Shown: positions 18,274 through 26,802 of the stretch, one piece after another
How positions within the stretch are numbered: position 1 is the stretch's first letter
Layout of the letters: each line of letters opens with the position of its first letter
From: Chloroflexota bacterium
Lineage (GTDB): Bacteria; Chloroflexota; Anaerolineae; Ardenticatenales; JAADHH01
Reading direction: 5' to 3'
NCBI GenBank assembly: GCA_013151955.1
Contig: JAADHH010000155.1
Location: 1-47,381 of the forward strand
Length of the DNA: 47,381 nucleotides
Program-made: the position numbers and the translations under genes
The notes under the pieces: model-generated
The model's input: only the letters and a program-made list of their open reading frames with translations
Database searches by the model: none
What the model was told of the DNA's origin: nothing

Positions 18274-18415
18274 AATGATGAAGGATGAATGCGGAACGAT
18301 GAATGATGAATGATGAACGATGAACGAAGTGGAGAGCGCGGGGCCTGTACACGACACCCCCGGCCGGCAATCCAAGATCGGATCACGCATTACGCATTAC
18401 GCATTACGCGTCACG
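18274..18415. repeat. Word-like low-complexity repeat (family R4)
   Basis: Near-repeats GATGAATGATGAATGATGAA and ACGCATTACGCATTACGC fill the gap between convergent genes, in the same vocabulary as 8005-8250. The last bases run into the 3' end of the histidine kinase gene. Confidence 0.6.
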
Positions 18416-21400
18416 CGTCGCGCATCACTTCATTCAGCGCGTGCTCCAGCTCGGCATAGCTGATCGGCTTGCTGGTGACGATGTCCGCCCCGGTGGGGGT
18501 GTCTTGTTGTAAGTCCATCAGCTTACCCCAACCGGTCAACAAGATCACCGGTATGCCGGGCCGTTGAGCCTTGACTTCCGCGATGACCTCACGACCGGAC
18601 AGGCCGGGCATTCCCAGATCGGTGATCACCAAATCGAAGTCGCTCTGCTGAAAGAAATCCAATCCCTCTGCTCCGGACCTTGCCGTTGTCACGCGATGGC
18701 CCATTGCGATCAGCAACATGCTTACCGTGTCGCGCACGGAGGGATCGTCGTCGATGAGCAGTATGTTGCAACTGGGCAACTGGGTCCCCGGCTTCTCTGC
18801 TTCGGAGTAGCGCACTTCCCCTTTGGTGGGCAGGAACACTTTGAACGAACTCCCCTTGTTCGGGGCACTTTCCACTTCAATGTGACCGTTGTGTCGCTGG
18901 GCGGTACCGTGTACCATGGCCAGTCCCAGCCCGGTGCCGGCCTCTCCTTTGGTGGTGAAGAAGGGCTCGAACAGATGGTCGCGCACATCCGCATCCATAC
19001 CGGTGCCGGTGTCGGCCACCTCGAGTACGGCCCATTCGTCCTGGGGGTAGGTCCGCAGCGTGAGAATCCCTCCATTGGGCATGGCATCCACAGCATTGAA
19101 TATCAGATTGATCAGCATCTCCCGCAACTCTTCGGGGTTGGCCGGCACCCAGGGCAGGGGGGTCAGTTCCGTACGCACATCCACGACCACGCCATGTTGT
19201 TGGGGCTGGTCTCTCCAGCGTGGTTCGGTCAGGTCCAGCGTATTGCGTACCAGCTCGCAGAGGTCCACCATTTCGCGGGGGTCTCGTTCGTCGCGCGGGC
19301 GGTAGAAGTCGCGCAGCCGGTCGATGCTGCTGCGGGCGTTGATTCCCGCCCGCCGGATGCGCTCGACGAAGTCGCGGTTCTGCTCCGTGATGTCGGCATC
19401 GCGCAGGAGCAGTTCGGCATAACCGAGGACCGACGTGAGGATGTTGTTGAAGTCATGAACCACGCCGGAAGCCATTTGGCCCAGGGCCTGCAAGCGGGCC
19501 GTACGCAGGGTGTCGACCTGGACCGCACGCAGTTTTTCCATCGCCCTTTGCAGTTCCTGGTACAGGCGCGCATTTTCTAATGCCTGGGAAGTTTGCGTGG
19601 CGACGTTGCGAGCCAGGGCGACCTCATCATCGCTGAACTCTCGCCGCTCGATGGCATCCAGCCCCAACGTGCCGATCACCTGGTTGCGTATGATCAAGGG
19701 CATGATCAGCAGGGAAGCCGTGCCTCGTCGCGCCATCAAGTCCCGCACCGGGGCCATGCGTTCGTCTGTCTGCACGTCTGCGATGGCCAGCGGCCGGTGG
19801 TGGCGGAGAATGTACTCTGTGGATGGGTTGCCGGTCGCCGGAATGGTGGCATCCATCGCACTGGGCCGGCCCGGTTCCAGGTATTCAGCGACCACTGTGG
19901 CTACGGTTCTCTCTTCATTGAAGAGGGCGGCAGCGGCCTGGGGCACCCCCAGGGCACGGGCCAGTTCCGCACAGACGATATTCAACACCGATGTTTCGTC
20001 CAGCGATGATGTAGCGGCGACGGTGATGCGATTCAGCACATCCAGGTCGCGCACTTGCCGGCGAATCTGGGTGTACAGGTGGGCATTCTCCAGGGCAATG
20101 GCCACCTGGCCGGCGATCGCTTCCATCGTCTGCCGGTCTGTGTCGTCCAGGGCCCCGATCTCTTGTTCCTGGATGTCCAACACCCCGACGAGGCGGTCTC
20201 CGGCCAGGAGGGGCACGGAGAGTTCGCAGCTCGTTTTGGGCAACCCCTCGTACGGGAAGTAGTGGGGATCGGTGGAGACATCGGCGACAAATTGTGTCTG
20301 ACGTGATTGCGCTGCGTGACCACACATACCCTTCCCCAACGGTACAGAATATCCCGCAGGAACCGGTATGGTGTATTCGCCACAAGCGGACACGACTTCC
20401 AGATGGTCTGCGGCCTCGTTGTACAGAAATAGCGTCGTGGCGTAATAACCGAAAGCCTGGGAGACCTGTTCCACGATACGTTCCGGCAGGTCGGCTTGTT
20501 CGCGCAGCGAAATCAGTTGGCGACCCACTTCGTTGACCAATTGCATCTGCTGTGCGCGGCGCAACAGTTTTGCCTGGGCCTTTTCGCGCTCGGTGATGTC
20601 CCGCAAGGTGCCCAGGATGGCGGGCCGGCCCTGATATTGCATAGCCGATCCGGCCACTTCGACGTTGAACTTGCTGCCATCCTTTCGCAACCCGATGAAG
20701 GTGTAGTGAATGGCCTGCACTTCCCCTTCCACTCGGCGGCGCAAGTTCTCCAAGACGCGCGCGCGATCTTTGGGCGCAGTCAAGTCCACCGGTCCCAGCC
20801 GGTCGGTCAATTCGTCCGGTGTGTAGCCAAAGGCCTTGGCAAGCGCCGGATTCACGTAGCGGAAAAGGCCGTCCTGAACGAGATAGACGCCGACCAGTGA
20901 CTGCTCGGTCAGTGTGCGGTAATGGGCTTCGCTCTCGGCCAACTGTTGTCGAGAGCGGGCGGCCATGAGGGCGATGGTGGCCTGTTGCGCGAAGCCGGTC
21001 AACTGTTTGACGGTAGTATCGTCGAAGGCGTGGGGGTGTGCGGCGTACACATTGAGCGTACCCAGTACGTGGCCGTCGTCGCGCAAAGGGATGGCGGCCG
21101 AGGAGGCATATCCCCGGGCCAGAGCCTGTTCGCGCCACAAAGCGTAGTGCGGGTCATGCACGATGTCGTTCATCACGTTCGGTTCACCGGTGCGGATCGC
21201 TGTGCCGGTCGGCCCCTGTCCTTCGGGCGTATCGTCCCAGCGTACGTGGATATTGGCCAGATAGTTCTCCTCGATGCCATGGGCCCCGGCCGGCCGGACC
21301 GTGCCGTCCGGCTCCTTGAAGCCGATCCAAGCAAACTTCAGGTCATAGAGATCCACGACCTGCTGACAGATAAAAGGCAGCACCGCCTCGATCTCCTCGC

Positions 21401-22640
21401 CCAGCAGCAAGCGGCTGTTGATTTCCATCAGGGCGTCCTGGCGGGCTTCGACCTGTTTGCGCCGGCTGATGTCGCGGGCGAACGACTGCACCAGCGGTTC
21501 TCCCTCTACCTCGATGAGCCGGGCACTGACTTCCACGGGGATCAACGTTCCATCTTTGTGACATTGGATGACTTCGAAGACCAAACCCCCTTGCTGTTCC
21601 AGCGTTTCGATCCGGGTTGTGGTGGACGCGGCATACTCAGGAGGTGCAAGATCATGCGTGTGCAGGCCTAGCAGCTCGTCCCGGGTGTAGCCCAGGCGTT
21701 TGCAGGCGGCCTCGTTGACATCTACGATCTGGCCGTTCCGGTCGTGGACGAAGATGGCGTCGTTGGCGTTGTCGAACAGGCGGCGATACCGATCTTCGGA
21801 CATGGTAGCGGCGCGCTCCCAGCGCCTGGCGCGCCCCATGATCAGGTTGAGAATGAAGGCTAGGGCCAGTGTCAGGGCAATACCCAAGCCCCAGATCACT
21901 CCCCGGATGACCGGTGACGGCGCCGGAGGGGACACTTTCCAGCCCACGGTGATGGTCCACGTGCGGTCGCCCACGGAGATGACCTTGTCCTCGGTACCGT
22001 AGGCAAAGGATTCGGGGCCGTAGAAGACATGGCCTTGAGAATCGCGCACCCGCACCGCGAAATCTCCGGTGTCGGAGCCGGTTGTAGCTTCGGAGATAAT
22101 CGTAGGCACGTCGAAAACGCCTTGAGCCAGGCCCAGGAATTTGTCCCCCCGGTAGAGAGGCATACGGGCCACAACGCCTGTGCCCCCTTGCACCAGTTCG
22201 ACCGGGTCGCTGACCGTGATACGGCGGGTACGGATGGCTTTCTTCACAAAGGGCCAGTTTGTGCTTTTCCGTAGCTGAAGCCCCACAGCCGCTTCGTTGC
22301 CGGTTAGCGGTGTGGTGTAACGGATGACCGTGTTTTCATCGGCATATTGCAGGGCGCGTATAGAGACTTCGTTTTGCAACAGGGTCGTAGCGAAGCTGTC
22401 GAACTGTGTCTGTGTGGGGAGTGAATCGTTGCTGAGCAGAAAGGCGCGTGTGGCATCGATGGCTATTAGACGATCGTGGATAGAGTCTGTCAGGCGGTTG
22501 CGCACTTCCAGTGTGTCGTGGGTCAGTTCCAAGCGGTCGCGTTGGCCGGCCTCCAGCCGTTCGTAACGGTCGGCGGAAAACATGACGGCCAGCGCTATGG
22601 CAATGAGAACCGCAGTTGCGAGCCAGCGTTTGTTGATCAA
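18411..22640 (-). CDS. Hybrid sensor histidine kinase/response regulator with CHASE, PAS and GAF domains
   Basis: A protein of 1409 residues. The N-terminal membrane helix (about 7-23) and a second helix (about 245-265) enclose a CHASE-type extracellular sensor. Then follow PAS (about 280-400), GAF (410-560), PAS (570-690), GAF (715-865) and GAF (890-1045). The phospho-accepting His is His1062 (GVVHDFNNIL). The ATPase domain has an N-box at Asn1182, the DTGTGM box at about 1210 and GTGLGL at 1235-1240. A C-terminal receiver has Asp1341 (VITDLGMPG) and Lys1391. The start is TTG with a weak AGAAAG upstream, so the exact N-terminus is uncertain. No partner gene lies adjacent and the signal is unknown. 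Confidence 0.93.
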   Translation of the reverse strand: MINKRWLATAVLIAIALAVMFSADRYERLEAGQRDRLELTHDTLEVRNRLTDSIHDRLIAIDATRAFLLSNDSLPTQTQFDSFATTLLQNEVSIRALQYADENTVIRYTTPLTGNEAAVGLQLRKSTNWPFVKKAIRTRRITVSDPVELVQGGTGVVARMPLYRGDKFLGLAQGVFDVPTIISEATTGSDTGDFAVRVRDSQGHVFYGPESFAYGTEDKVISVGDRTWTITVGWKVSPPAPSPVIRGVIWGLGIALTLALAFILNLIMGRARRWERAATMSEDRYRRLFDNANDAIFVHDRNGQIVDVNEAACKRLGYTRDELLGLHTHDLAPPEYAASTTTRIETLEQQGGLVFEVIQCHKDGTLIPVEVSARLIEVEGEPLVQSFARDISRRKQVEARQDALMEINSRLLLGEEIEAVLPFICQQVVDLYDLKFAWIGFKEPDGTVRPAGAHGIEENYLANIHVRWDDTPEGQGPTGTAIRTGEPNVMNDIVHDPHYALWREQALARGYASSAAIPLRDDGHVLGTLNVYAAHPHAFDDTTVKQLTGFAQQATIALMAARSRQQLAESEAHYRTLTEQSLVGVYLVQDGLFRYVNPALAKAFGYTPDELTDRLGPVDLTAPKDRARVLENLRRRVEGEVQAIHYTFIGLRKDGSKFNVEVAGSAMQYQGRPAILGTLRDITEREKAQAKLLRRAQQMQLVNEVGRQLISLREQADLPERIVEQVSQAFGYYATTLFLYNEAADHLEVVSACGEYTIPVPAGYSVPLGKGMCGHAAQSRQTQFVADVSTDPHYFPYEGLPKTSCELSVPLLAGDRLVGVLDIQEQEIGALDDTDRQTMEAIAGQVAIALENAHLYTQIRRQVRDLDVLNRITVAATSSLDETSVLNIVCAELARALGVPQAAAALFNEERTVATVVAEYLEPGRPSAMDATIPATGNPSTEYILRHHRPLAIADVQTDERMAPVRDLMARRGTASLLIMPLIIRNQVIGTLGLDAIERREFSDDEVALARNVATQTSQALENARLYQELQRAMEKLRAVQVDTLRTARLQALGQMASGVVHDFNNILTSVLGYAELLLRDADITEQNRDFVERIRRAGINARSSIDRLRDFYRPRDERDPREMVDLCELVRNTLDLTEPRWRDQPQQHGVVVDVRTELTPLPWVPANPEELREMLINLIFNAVDAMPNGGILTLRTYPQDEWAVLEVADTGTGMDADVRDHLFEPFFTTKGEAGTGLGLAMVHGTAQRHNGHIEVESAPNKGSSFKVFLPTKGEVRYSEAEKPGTQLPSCNILLIDDDPSVRDTVSMLLIAMGHRVTTARSGAEGLDFFQQSDFDLVITDLGMPGLSGREVIAEVKAQRPGIPVILLTGWGKLMDLQQDTPTGADIVTSKPISYAELEHALNEVMRDA

Positions 22641-22935
22641 GCGATTGTCTTTCTGTATGACCTGTACCTGGCAGACAAAAGTCTCTCGAACGACTTGAGA
22701 CCCAAATCCTTTGCAAACGAGTCAAAATTTTGGACACAGATTCTCGCGGATGAATATAGGAAAGATTTTCTTGGTCTGTGCAAAGCTTTGTTTCAGTAAC
22801 TTGGTGGGCCGGGGTGTAGCTTCACTAACTGATTACGGTGTGTATATTGCGTTTGGGTCACGCTCTATGTTTCATTGTACTTGATTCTGCGAGGAACGTC
22901 AAATCTTGACCGTCGTTTCCGCAACGCTGTGCGGG
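22641..22935. other. Intergenic spacer upstream of the histidine kinase
   Basis: Nearly 300 bases that separate the kinase from the lipoprotein gene, both on the minus strand. It holds a fragment of the GGACACAGATTCTCGCGG word also found near 26430 and 32790. I see no clear promoter or gene. Confidence 0.35.
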
Positions 22936-23997
22936 TTAAGGGGCTACCGGCCAAAGCGCCACGCGCTGTTTGCACAGCGTCGCCAGCGTCTGCCCGTCGG
23001 GCGAGAAGGCCGGCGAACGAATGCAGCAATCTTCGCCCCTGCACAGGTCTTGCGACTTGGTGGGTTCCCGCAAGTCGAAGAGGTGCAGAACCCGCTCGTT
23101 GCCCGATGCGTCTGGTTGTCCCACGGCCAACAGCCGGCCACCGGTGCTATAGGCCAGGCCGGTGACAGACTCGCCTGCCTTCCTGGAGGGCACGAATTGG
23201 CCACGAACCTCGCCGGTACTTGTCTCCACCCGCATGACGAGAGGGTATCCGGCCTCCTTCGCGTGTAGCCCAACGGCGATCTCCCCGCCATCGGGCCGCA
23301 CGGCAACGGCCCAAATTGCTCGTAGCTGCCCGCCGGCCTCCTTCGCGCCCAGCGCGTTCTGAAGATTCCATTTCTGTTGTGTGCCTGCCCCCAGATTTCG
23401 GAACGCGACCGTGCTGAAATCTGCGGGATAGGTCAGGAAGTGACCGTCTGGCGAGAAGGGCTGCCACCACTGTGCCTCCGCCTCATTCACCAGGAAAAGG
23501 GGGGAGCTCAGCAGATTGCCCTCTCCATCCCGGTGTTCCAGATAGAGGGAGGTCAGTTGTGGTTGCGACTTGCTCCGGCGTTCGACCAGCAGCCACAACG
23601 TGTTGGTCGCATCGTAGGTCAAAGCGGGCACCCACAGTGCGCCGTCCAGCGGAAACGATCCCGCGGAAGCGCCATCCGGCGTGAAGCGGCGGAGTTCGGC
23701 GCCCGTCACGGCGGCAAGCTCGGATCCGTCTGGGGCGAAGGCCACCGGCACGGGCGAGGTGGAGATATGCCCGGCTGCTGTGGTTTGCCAGCGCACCTTA
23801 CCGCCGGGGAATGCTTGCAGCCGGAGCGTCACCTCCCGGTCGGTTTGATAGAGGGTGGCCAGCGCGGAGCCATCCGGCGACCAGGCCACGCCGAGCGCTT
23901 CGGCCCCCGCCGGCAGTTGCCACGGGTGGGCCGGGCTACAGGCGGTCGCCAGGAAGAGTGCGAGCGCGATAGGGAGAAACCGCCGGATTATTGTCAC
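22936..23997 (-). CDS. WD40/TolB-like beta-propeller lipoprotein
   Basis: About 353 residues. A short signal sequence (MTIIRRFLPIALALFLATAC) ends in a lipobox cysteine (Cys20). It is followed by propeller-type repeats with recurring WSPDGSALA, FAPDGSELA, FSPDGHFLT, VRPDGGEIA and FSPDGQTLA. Proteins of this build are surface-anchored scaffolds; no specific role can be given. The frame also opens at a GTG at 24048 that overlaps the stop of the TOPRIM gene (GTGA), which would give a 17-residue longer N-terminus. I prefer the GTG at 23997 because it gives a normal signal peptide. Confidence 0.75.
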   Translation of the reverse strand: MTIIRRFLPIALALFLATACSPAHPWQLPAGAEALGVAWSPDGSALATLYQTDREVTLRLQAFPGGKVRWQTTAAGHISTSPVPVAFAPDGSELAAVTGAELRRFTPDGASAGSFPLDGALWVPALTYDATNTLWLLVERRSKSQPQLTSLYLEHRDGEGNLLSSPLFLVNEAEAQWWQPFSPDGHFLTYPADFSTVAFRNLGAGTQQKWNLQNALGAKEAGGQLRAIWAVAVRPDGGEIAVGLHAKEAGYPLVMRVETSTGEVRGQFVPSRKAGESVTGLAYSTGGRLLAVGQPDASGNERVLHLFDLREPTKSQDLCRGEDCCIRSPAFSPDGQTLATLCKQRVALWPVAP

Positions 23998-24044
23998 CGA
24001 CCTGTCCAATCTCAGGAATAGCAAAGAATCCTTATGTTGCTGTC

Positions 24045-24761
24045 TCACAATGTTTTGAGGAATTGCCTGACCTGCTCAAAGGCGGGGTTATCGAGTCGCC
24101 AGTATCCTGCTTTGGCTGCAATTCCCAGGTCTAGGTCAGGTTTATATCTTGAGGCCAAGAATACGTGTGCCTTGGCTACCGACGGAATGCGTGACGGCTC
24201 CGCCGGGCATTCCGTCAAATATTGTTGGAAATATTCAAAGTGTGTCTCCTCAAGCCATTCCATCGATGCCAGGAACGCGCGTACCCTGGCCTTTGCCAGA
24301 TTATGGGGCAAGTCTTTGATCTGTTCGCTGAGACATTGAAAGTACTGGTCAACGCACAGCATTGCAGGGTCCTCCCTTACCGAATCCAGACAAATATCTT
24401 CAAGCATTCCCTGTCTTTCTCTGTCGGGCAAAATCATGACTGTAACTTTTGGGGTATCACCAGCAGACTGCAAAGGCTTCGTTGGTCTGGGTAGGCCTGC
24501 CGCTTCTAGGGCATCACGCAGGCTACTAAAAGCTCCCGAGGGATCTTTGTCCGCATCTCTGACCATACCGAGGGAAACAACCTGACCGAATCCTGAGAGC
24601 CGAGGTAGTGTTGCAATGTTGTCGCGAAATTTTGTCTTTCCAAGAACAGACCGTATTTCAATGTCCACGAGGCCAAGATCACTAATCAGTTTTTCAAATA
24701 GCTTAACTTCGTCTTTCCCTTCGACAAGGAGCAGTTTGGGCTGGGTAATTGGTGTACCCAT
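24045..24761 (-). CDS. DUF3226 TOPRIM-like protein, partner of the adjacent ATPase
   Basis: A protein of 238 residues of the DUF3226 family. The N-terminal TOPRIM signature is visible: a strand with Glu14 (LLVEGKDEV) and a DxDxD cluster at Asp69/71/73 (VRDADKD), the metal ligands of TOPRIM nucleases and primases. Its ATG overlaps the ATPase stop (TAATG), so the two proteins are made together. The ATPase/TOPRIM arrangement is that of OLD-family nucleases, here split over two genes. A defence role is likely but unproven. Confidence 0.8.
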   Translation of the reverse strand: MGTPITQPKLLLVEGKDEVKLFEKLISDLGLVDIEIRSVLGKTKFRDNIATLPRLSGFGQVVSLGMVRDADKDPSGAFSSLRDALEAAGLPRPTKPLQSAGDTPKVTVMILPDRERQGMLEDICLDSVREDPAMLCVDQYFQCLSEQIKDLPHNLAKARVRAFLASMEWLEETHFEYFQQYLTECPAEPSRIPSVAKAHVFLASRYKPDLDLGIAAKAGYWRLDNPAFEQVRQFLKTL

Positions 24762-25849
24762 TATCGGACCTCCGCATCCATCTCAATCGCAGCCTCTAAA
24801 GATCTCTGGTCAAAAGTGATTGCACGGATGGTATCATCAACTCGCTCCAGGCGGTGCAGCGCGAAATCGTACTGCTCGCCGGCGGAAAAGGCTCGATGAG
24901 CCGCACGAATGCACTCTTCACTATGCGTCGTGGCAAAAAGCTGCACTGCGTACTCGCGCGCAAGACCAGCAAGCACCTTCCAGACGTCGTTTAGGACTGT
25001 GTAGTGCATACCATTTTCGATCTCGTCAACCAGCAAGATGCCATCCTGAGCCTCAGGGATGGCTAGAGCAATCCCTAACAGGCGACCTACGCCATCCCCC
25101 ATCAATGACAGAGGCATCAGTCGCCTCATGCCAATCTCACCGTGCAAGATAGGAACCCCGCCCCTGTGTTGTATCGTCAGACTCTTCAGTCGTGGCTCAA
25201 TGATCTGCAAGATTCTTATGATTTTGTCCTCTTCCTTAGCTACCGCGAGGTTACCGAATCGTTCTGCGAGTATCTCAGGATCATCACGCCGTCGCGTCGC
25301 CAAGAAAATTCCTGTAGGCTCTTTGACGCTACGTGGACGTTCGAACCGAATGTTATCTGATTCAACAAAGGCATGTGCCTGGAGAGATTTTCCAGAAGGA
25401 CCAACATAGTCAAAACGTACTTCAGACTCAATTGGCTCAGTCGTCTCCTGACTAACCATCTCAGTAACTGAAAGTTTATTTCCATTTCCTCTTTCCCATT
25501 TCCCATTGCGTAGCGAAACATGGGATGTAGGATGTTCCTGTACTGTGATACGGAGAGACCGTGGTCGGTTTTCTAGGTCTCGACTCGATAGCTCTATAGT
25601 ACTCTCGGGATCAAACCCAGAGAACAAATCCCACAAGAATTCAGTCCTCTTGAAGTGTGTGATTCCCCGAAAGGCATTTACTGTTGGTCCCAGTGTAGGG
25701 TTATAATATCCGTGGTGAAGCCACAGCGCTTCGAGTAAGGCCGTCTTGCCCATGTTGTTTTTCCCGGCAATAAGATTGATTCGTGCCAACGGTGCAATGG
25801 TCATATCAGTAAAGCAGCGATAGTTTCTTAGCGAAAAAGATGTATACAT
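24761..25849 (-). CDS. AAA (ABC/SMC-like) ATPase, OLD-type
   Basis: A protein of 362 residues of the AAA_15/AAA_21 group related to the ATPase half of OLD nucleases. N-terminal SFSLRNYRCF is followed by Walker A GKNNMGKT at 29-36. The signature region SLMGDGVGR is at 248-256, Walker B ILLVDEIEN at 271-279, and the switch histidine His309 lies in ATTHS. It is coupled to a TOPRIM gene by a TAATG overlap. GGAGG precedes the ATG. The nearest upstream promoter is the one at 26165-26193, which first transcribes a HicB remnant. Alternative role: a general repair ATPase. Confidence 0.88.
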   Translation of the reverse strand: MYTSFSLRNYRCFTDMTIAPLARINLIAGKNNMGKTALLEALWLHHGYYNPTLGPTVNAFRGITHFKRTEFLWDLFSGFDPESTIELSSRDLENRPRSLRITVQEHPTSHVSLRNGKWERGNGNKLSVTEMVSQETTEPIESEVRFDYVGPSGKSLQAHAFVESDNIRFERPRSVKEPTGIFLATRRRDDPEILAERFGNLAVAKEEDKIIRILQIIEPRLKSLTIQHRGGVPILHGEIGMRRLMPLSLMGDGVGRLLGIALAIPEAQDGILLVDEIENGMHYTVLNDVWKVLAGLAREYAVQLFATTHSEECIRAAHRAFSAGEQYDFALHRLERVDDTIRAITFDQRSLEAAIEMDAEVR

Positions 25850-25961
25850 ATCGGCCTCCAGTCATTCAATATGCCTAAATGAGCAACAGTCTGATCCCCT
25901 TCTTCGTGTTCTCAGCAGCCCACGCCACGGCCGGAAGGCTGTCATAGAAGTTGTGTTTGTG

Positions 25962-26105
25962 TCAGAAATCGAGAGTTTTCAGATGTGATTTTGCCGCCTC
26001 AAAAGTGGTCATCAACGGCCTGGTGATTTCGGGCTGGGGAAACTCTTCCAGGCAGAGTTCTGTTGCTTCTTTGTGGATGACCGCTGTCAAGGTTCGTGTC
26101 ACCAT
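25962..26105 (-). pseudogene. HicB-type antitoxin remnant with internal deletion
   Basis: A 47-codon frame whose N-terminus (MVTRTLTAVIHKE) and C-terminus (ATELCLEEFPQPEITRPLMT) are the two ends of a common HicB antitoxin type. The 30 or so residues normally between them, the PEVGTVSQGKTIEEAL part, are missing. The join is in frame at a K-E-A triplet, which in intact relatives occurs on both sides, so recombination between similar bases could have made the deletion (inference from remembered family sequences). GGGAGG lies 8 bases before the ATG, and a promoter is at 26165-26193. No hicA is next to it. Confidence 0.6.
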
Positions 26106-26164
26106 TCCAAATACCTCCCACTGTGACTCCTGAAAAATAGGTTTACCTGGTGGAGTATGGTTAT

Positions 26165-26193
26165 AGTATACACCACTTGCGTAGGGCGTGCAA
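26165..26193 (-). promoter_or_regulatory. Promoter for the HicB remnant and probably the ATPase/TOPRIM pair
   Basis: On the minus strand TTGCAC (26188-26193) and TATACT (26165-26170) with a 17-bp spacer. It shares the 16 bases GCAAGTGGTGTATACT with the lepA promoter. Transcription would run through the HicB remnant into the ATPase gene 112 bases beyond it. Confidence 0.6.
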
Positions 26194-26213
26194 GCTCTGA
26201 TCCCGTCATAGGT

Positions 26214-26293
26214 GCCCGTCATTTTTTGCGTTGGGGTTCCACCGCCCTGGAATGGGGATTCCAGAGCTACGTCTGACCGCATAAATGACGGGG
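26214..26293 (-). repeat. Dispersed repeat family R3, copy 2
   Basis: Bounded by CCGTCATTT (from 26216) and AAATGACGG (ending near 26293). Its complement carries CCAACGCAAAAAATGACGG, matching the far end of the copy at 44428-44570, and CGGTCAGACGTAGCTCTGG, matching the copy at 12042. Confidence 0.6.
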
Positions 26294-26407
26294 TCTGGAC
26301 CGGCCCCTGTTTCGTCCCATTCACCACAAAACCGTGACAGATGCCCTCTCTACTAAATTTCGAGGCCCCCGGATGCACTCGCTCGTATCCGTCGTACAGG
26401 ATGAACT

Positions 26408-26474
26408 AGCAGCTTATCGGAGAAAGAATAATGGGACACAGATTTTCCGATGATTTGGCCTGAACATCTGTGCA
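26408..26474 (+). repeat. Dispersed repeat family R5, copy 1
   Basis: Contains ACAGATTTTCCGATGATTTG and flanking bases that match, in opposite orientation, 32811-32875. Identity is high over about 65 bases. The two copies face each other across 6.4 kb. No coding role is seen. Confidence 0.65.
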
Positions 26475-26490
26475 ACACGGCCCTCCGACA

Positions 26491-26793
26491 TTACAGGCTG
26501 GCGTCCTTGCATATAACCGGCAGGAAGAGTCGGTAAGCCGGTGCCGCCTCACGGTTTGGCGCGCCCCAGTACCCTGCACGCAGGTCGTAGCCGGTGCTTC
26601 GTGCAGTAGCAGCCGACGATTGCCCCAGGGTCGAGTGCAACGTGTAGCTGGCCGAGGCCATCGGGTTGCCGGCATTGGCCTGTACGCTCTTTATAAGCCG
26701 GAAGTTGGCCGAGGTTTGCGCAAAAGTCGTGCCCACGAGGACGAGGCCGCACAGCAGTATCAGCGTCAGCACTATGGCATTTCTCCTGGTCAT
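26491..26793 (-). CDS. Small secreted protein with Chloroflexota-type C-terminal tail
   Basis: A protein of 100 residues with a signal peptide (1-26, MTRRNAIVLTLILLCGLVLV...FAQ). The sequence SSNFRLIRS/ASYTLHSTLGQ-type (here SANFRLIKSV and ASYTLHSTLGQSSA) and a tail YRLFLPVICK are characteristic of many secreted proteins of Chloroflexota. The tail may be a surface-sorting feature; this is inference. It starts 10 bases after the beta-propeller gene and is likely co-transcribed with it. Confidence 0.75.
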   Translation of the reverse strand: MTRRNAIVLTLILLCGLVLVGTTFAQTSANFRLIKSVQANAGNPMASASYTLHSTLGQSSAATARSTGYDLRAGYWGAPNREAAPAYRLFLPVICKDASL

Positions 26794-26802
26794 CTCACCC
26801 TC

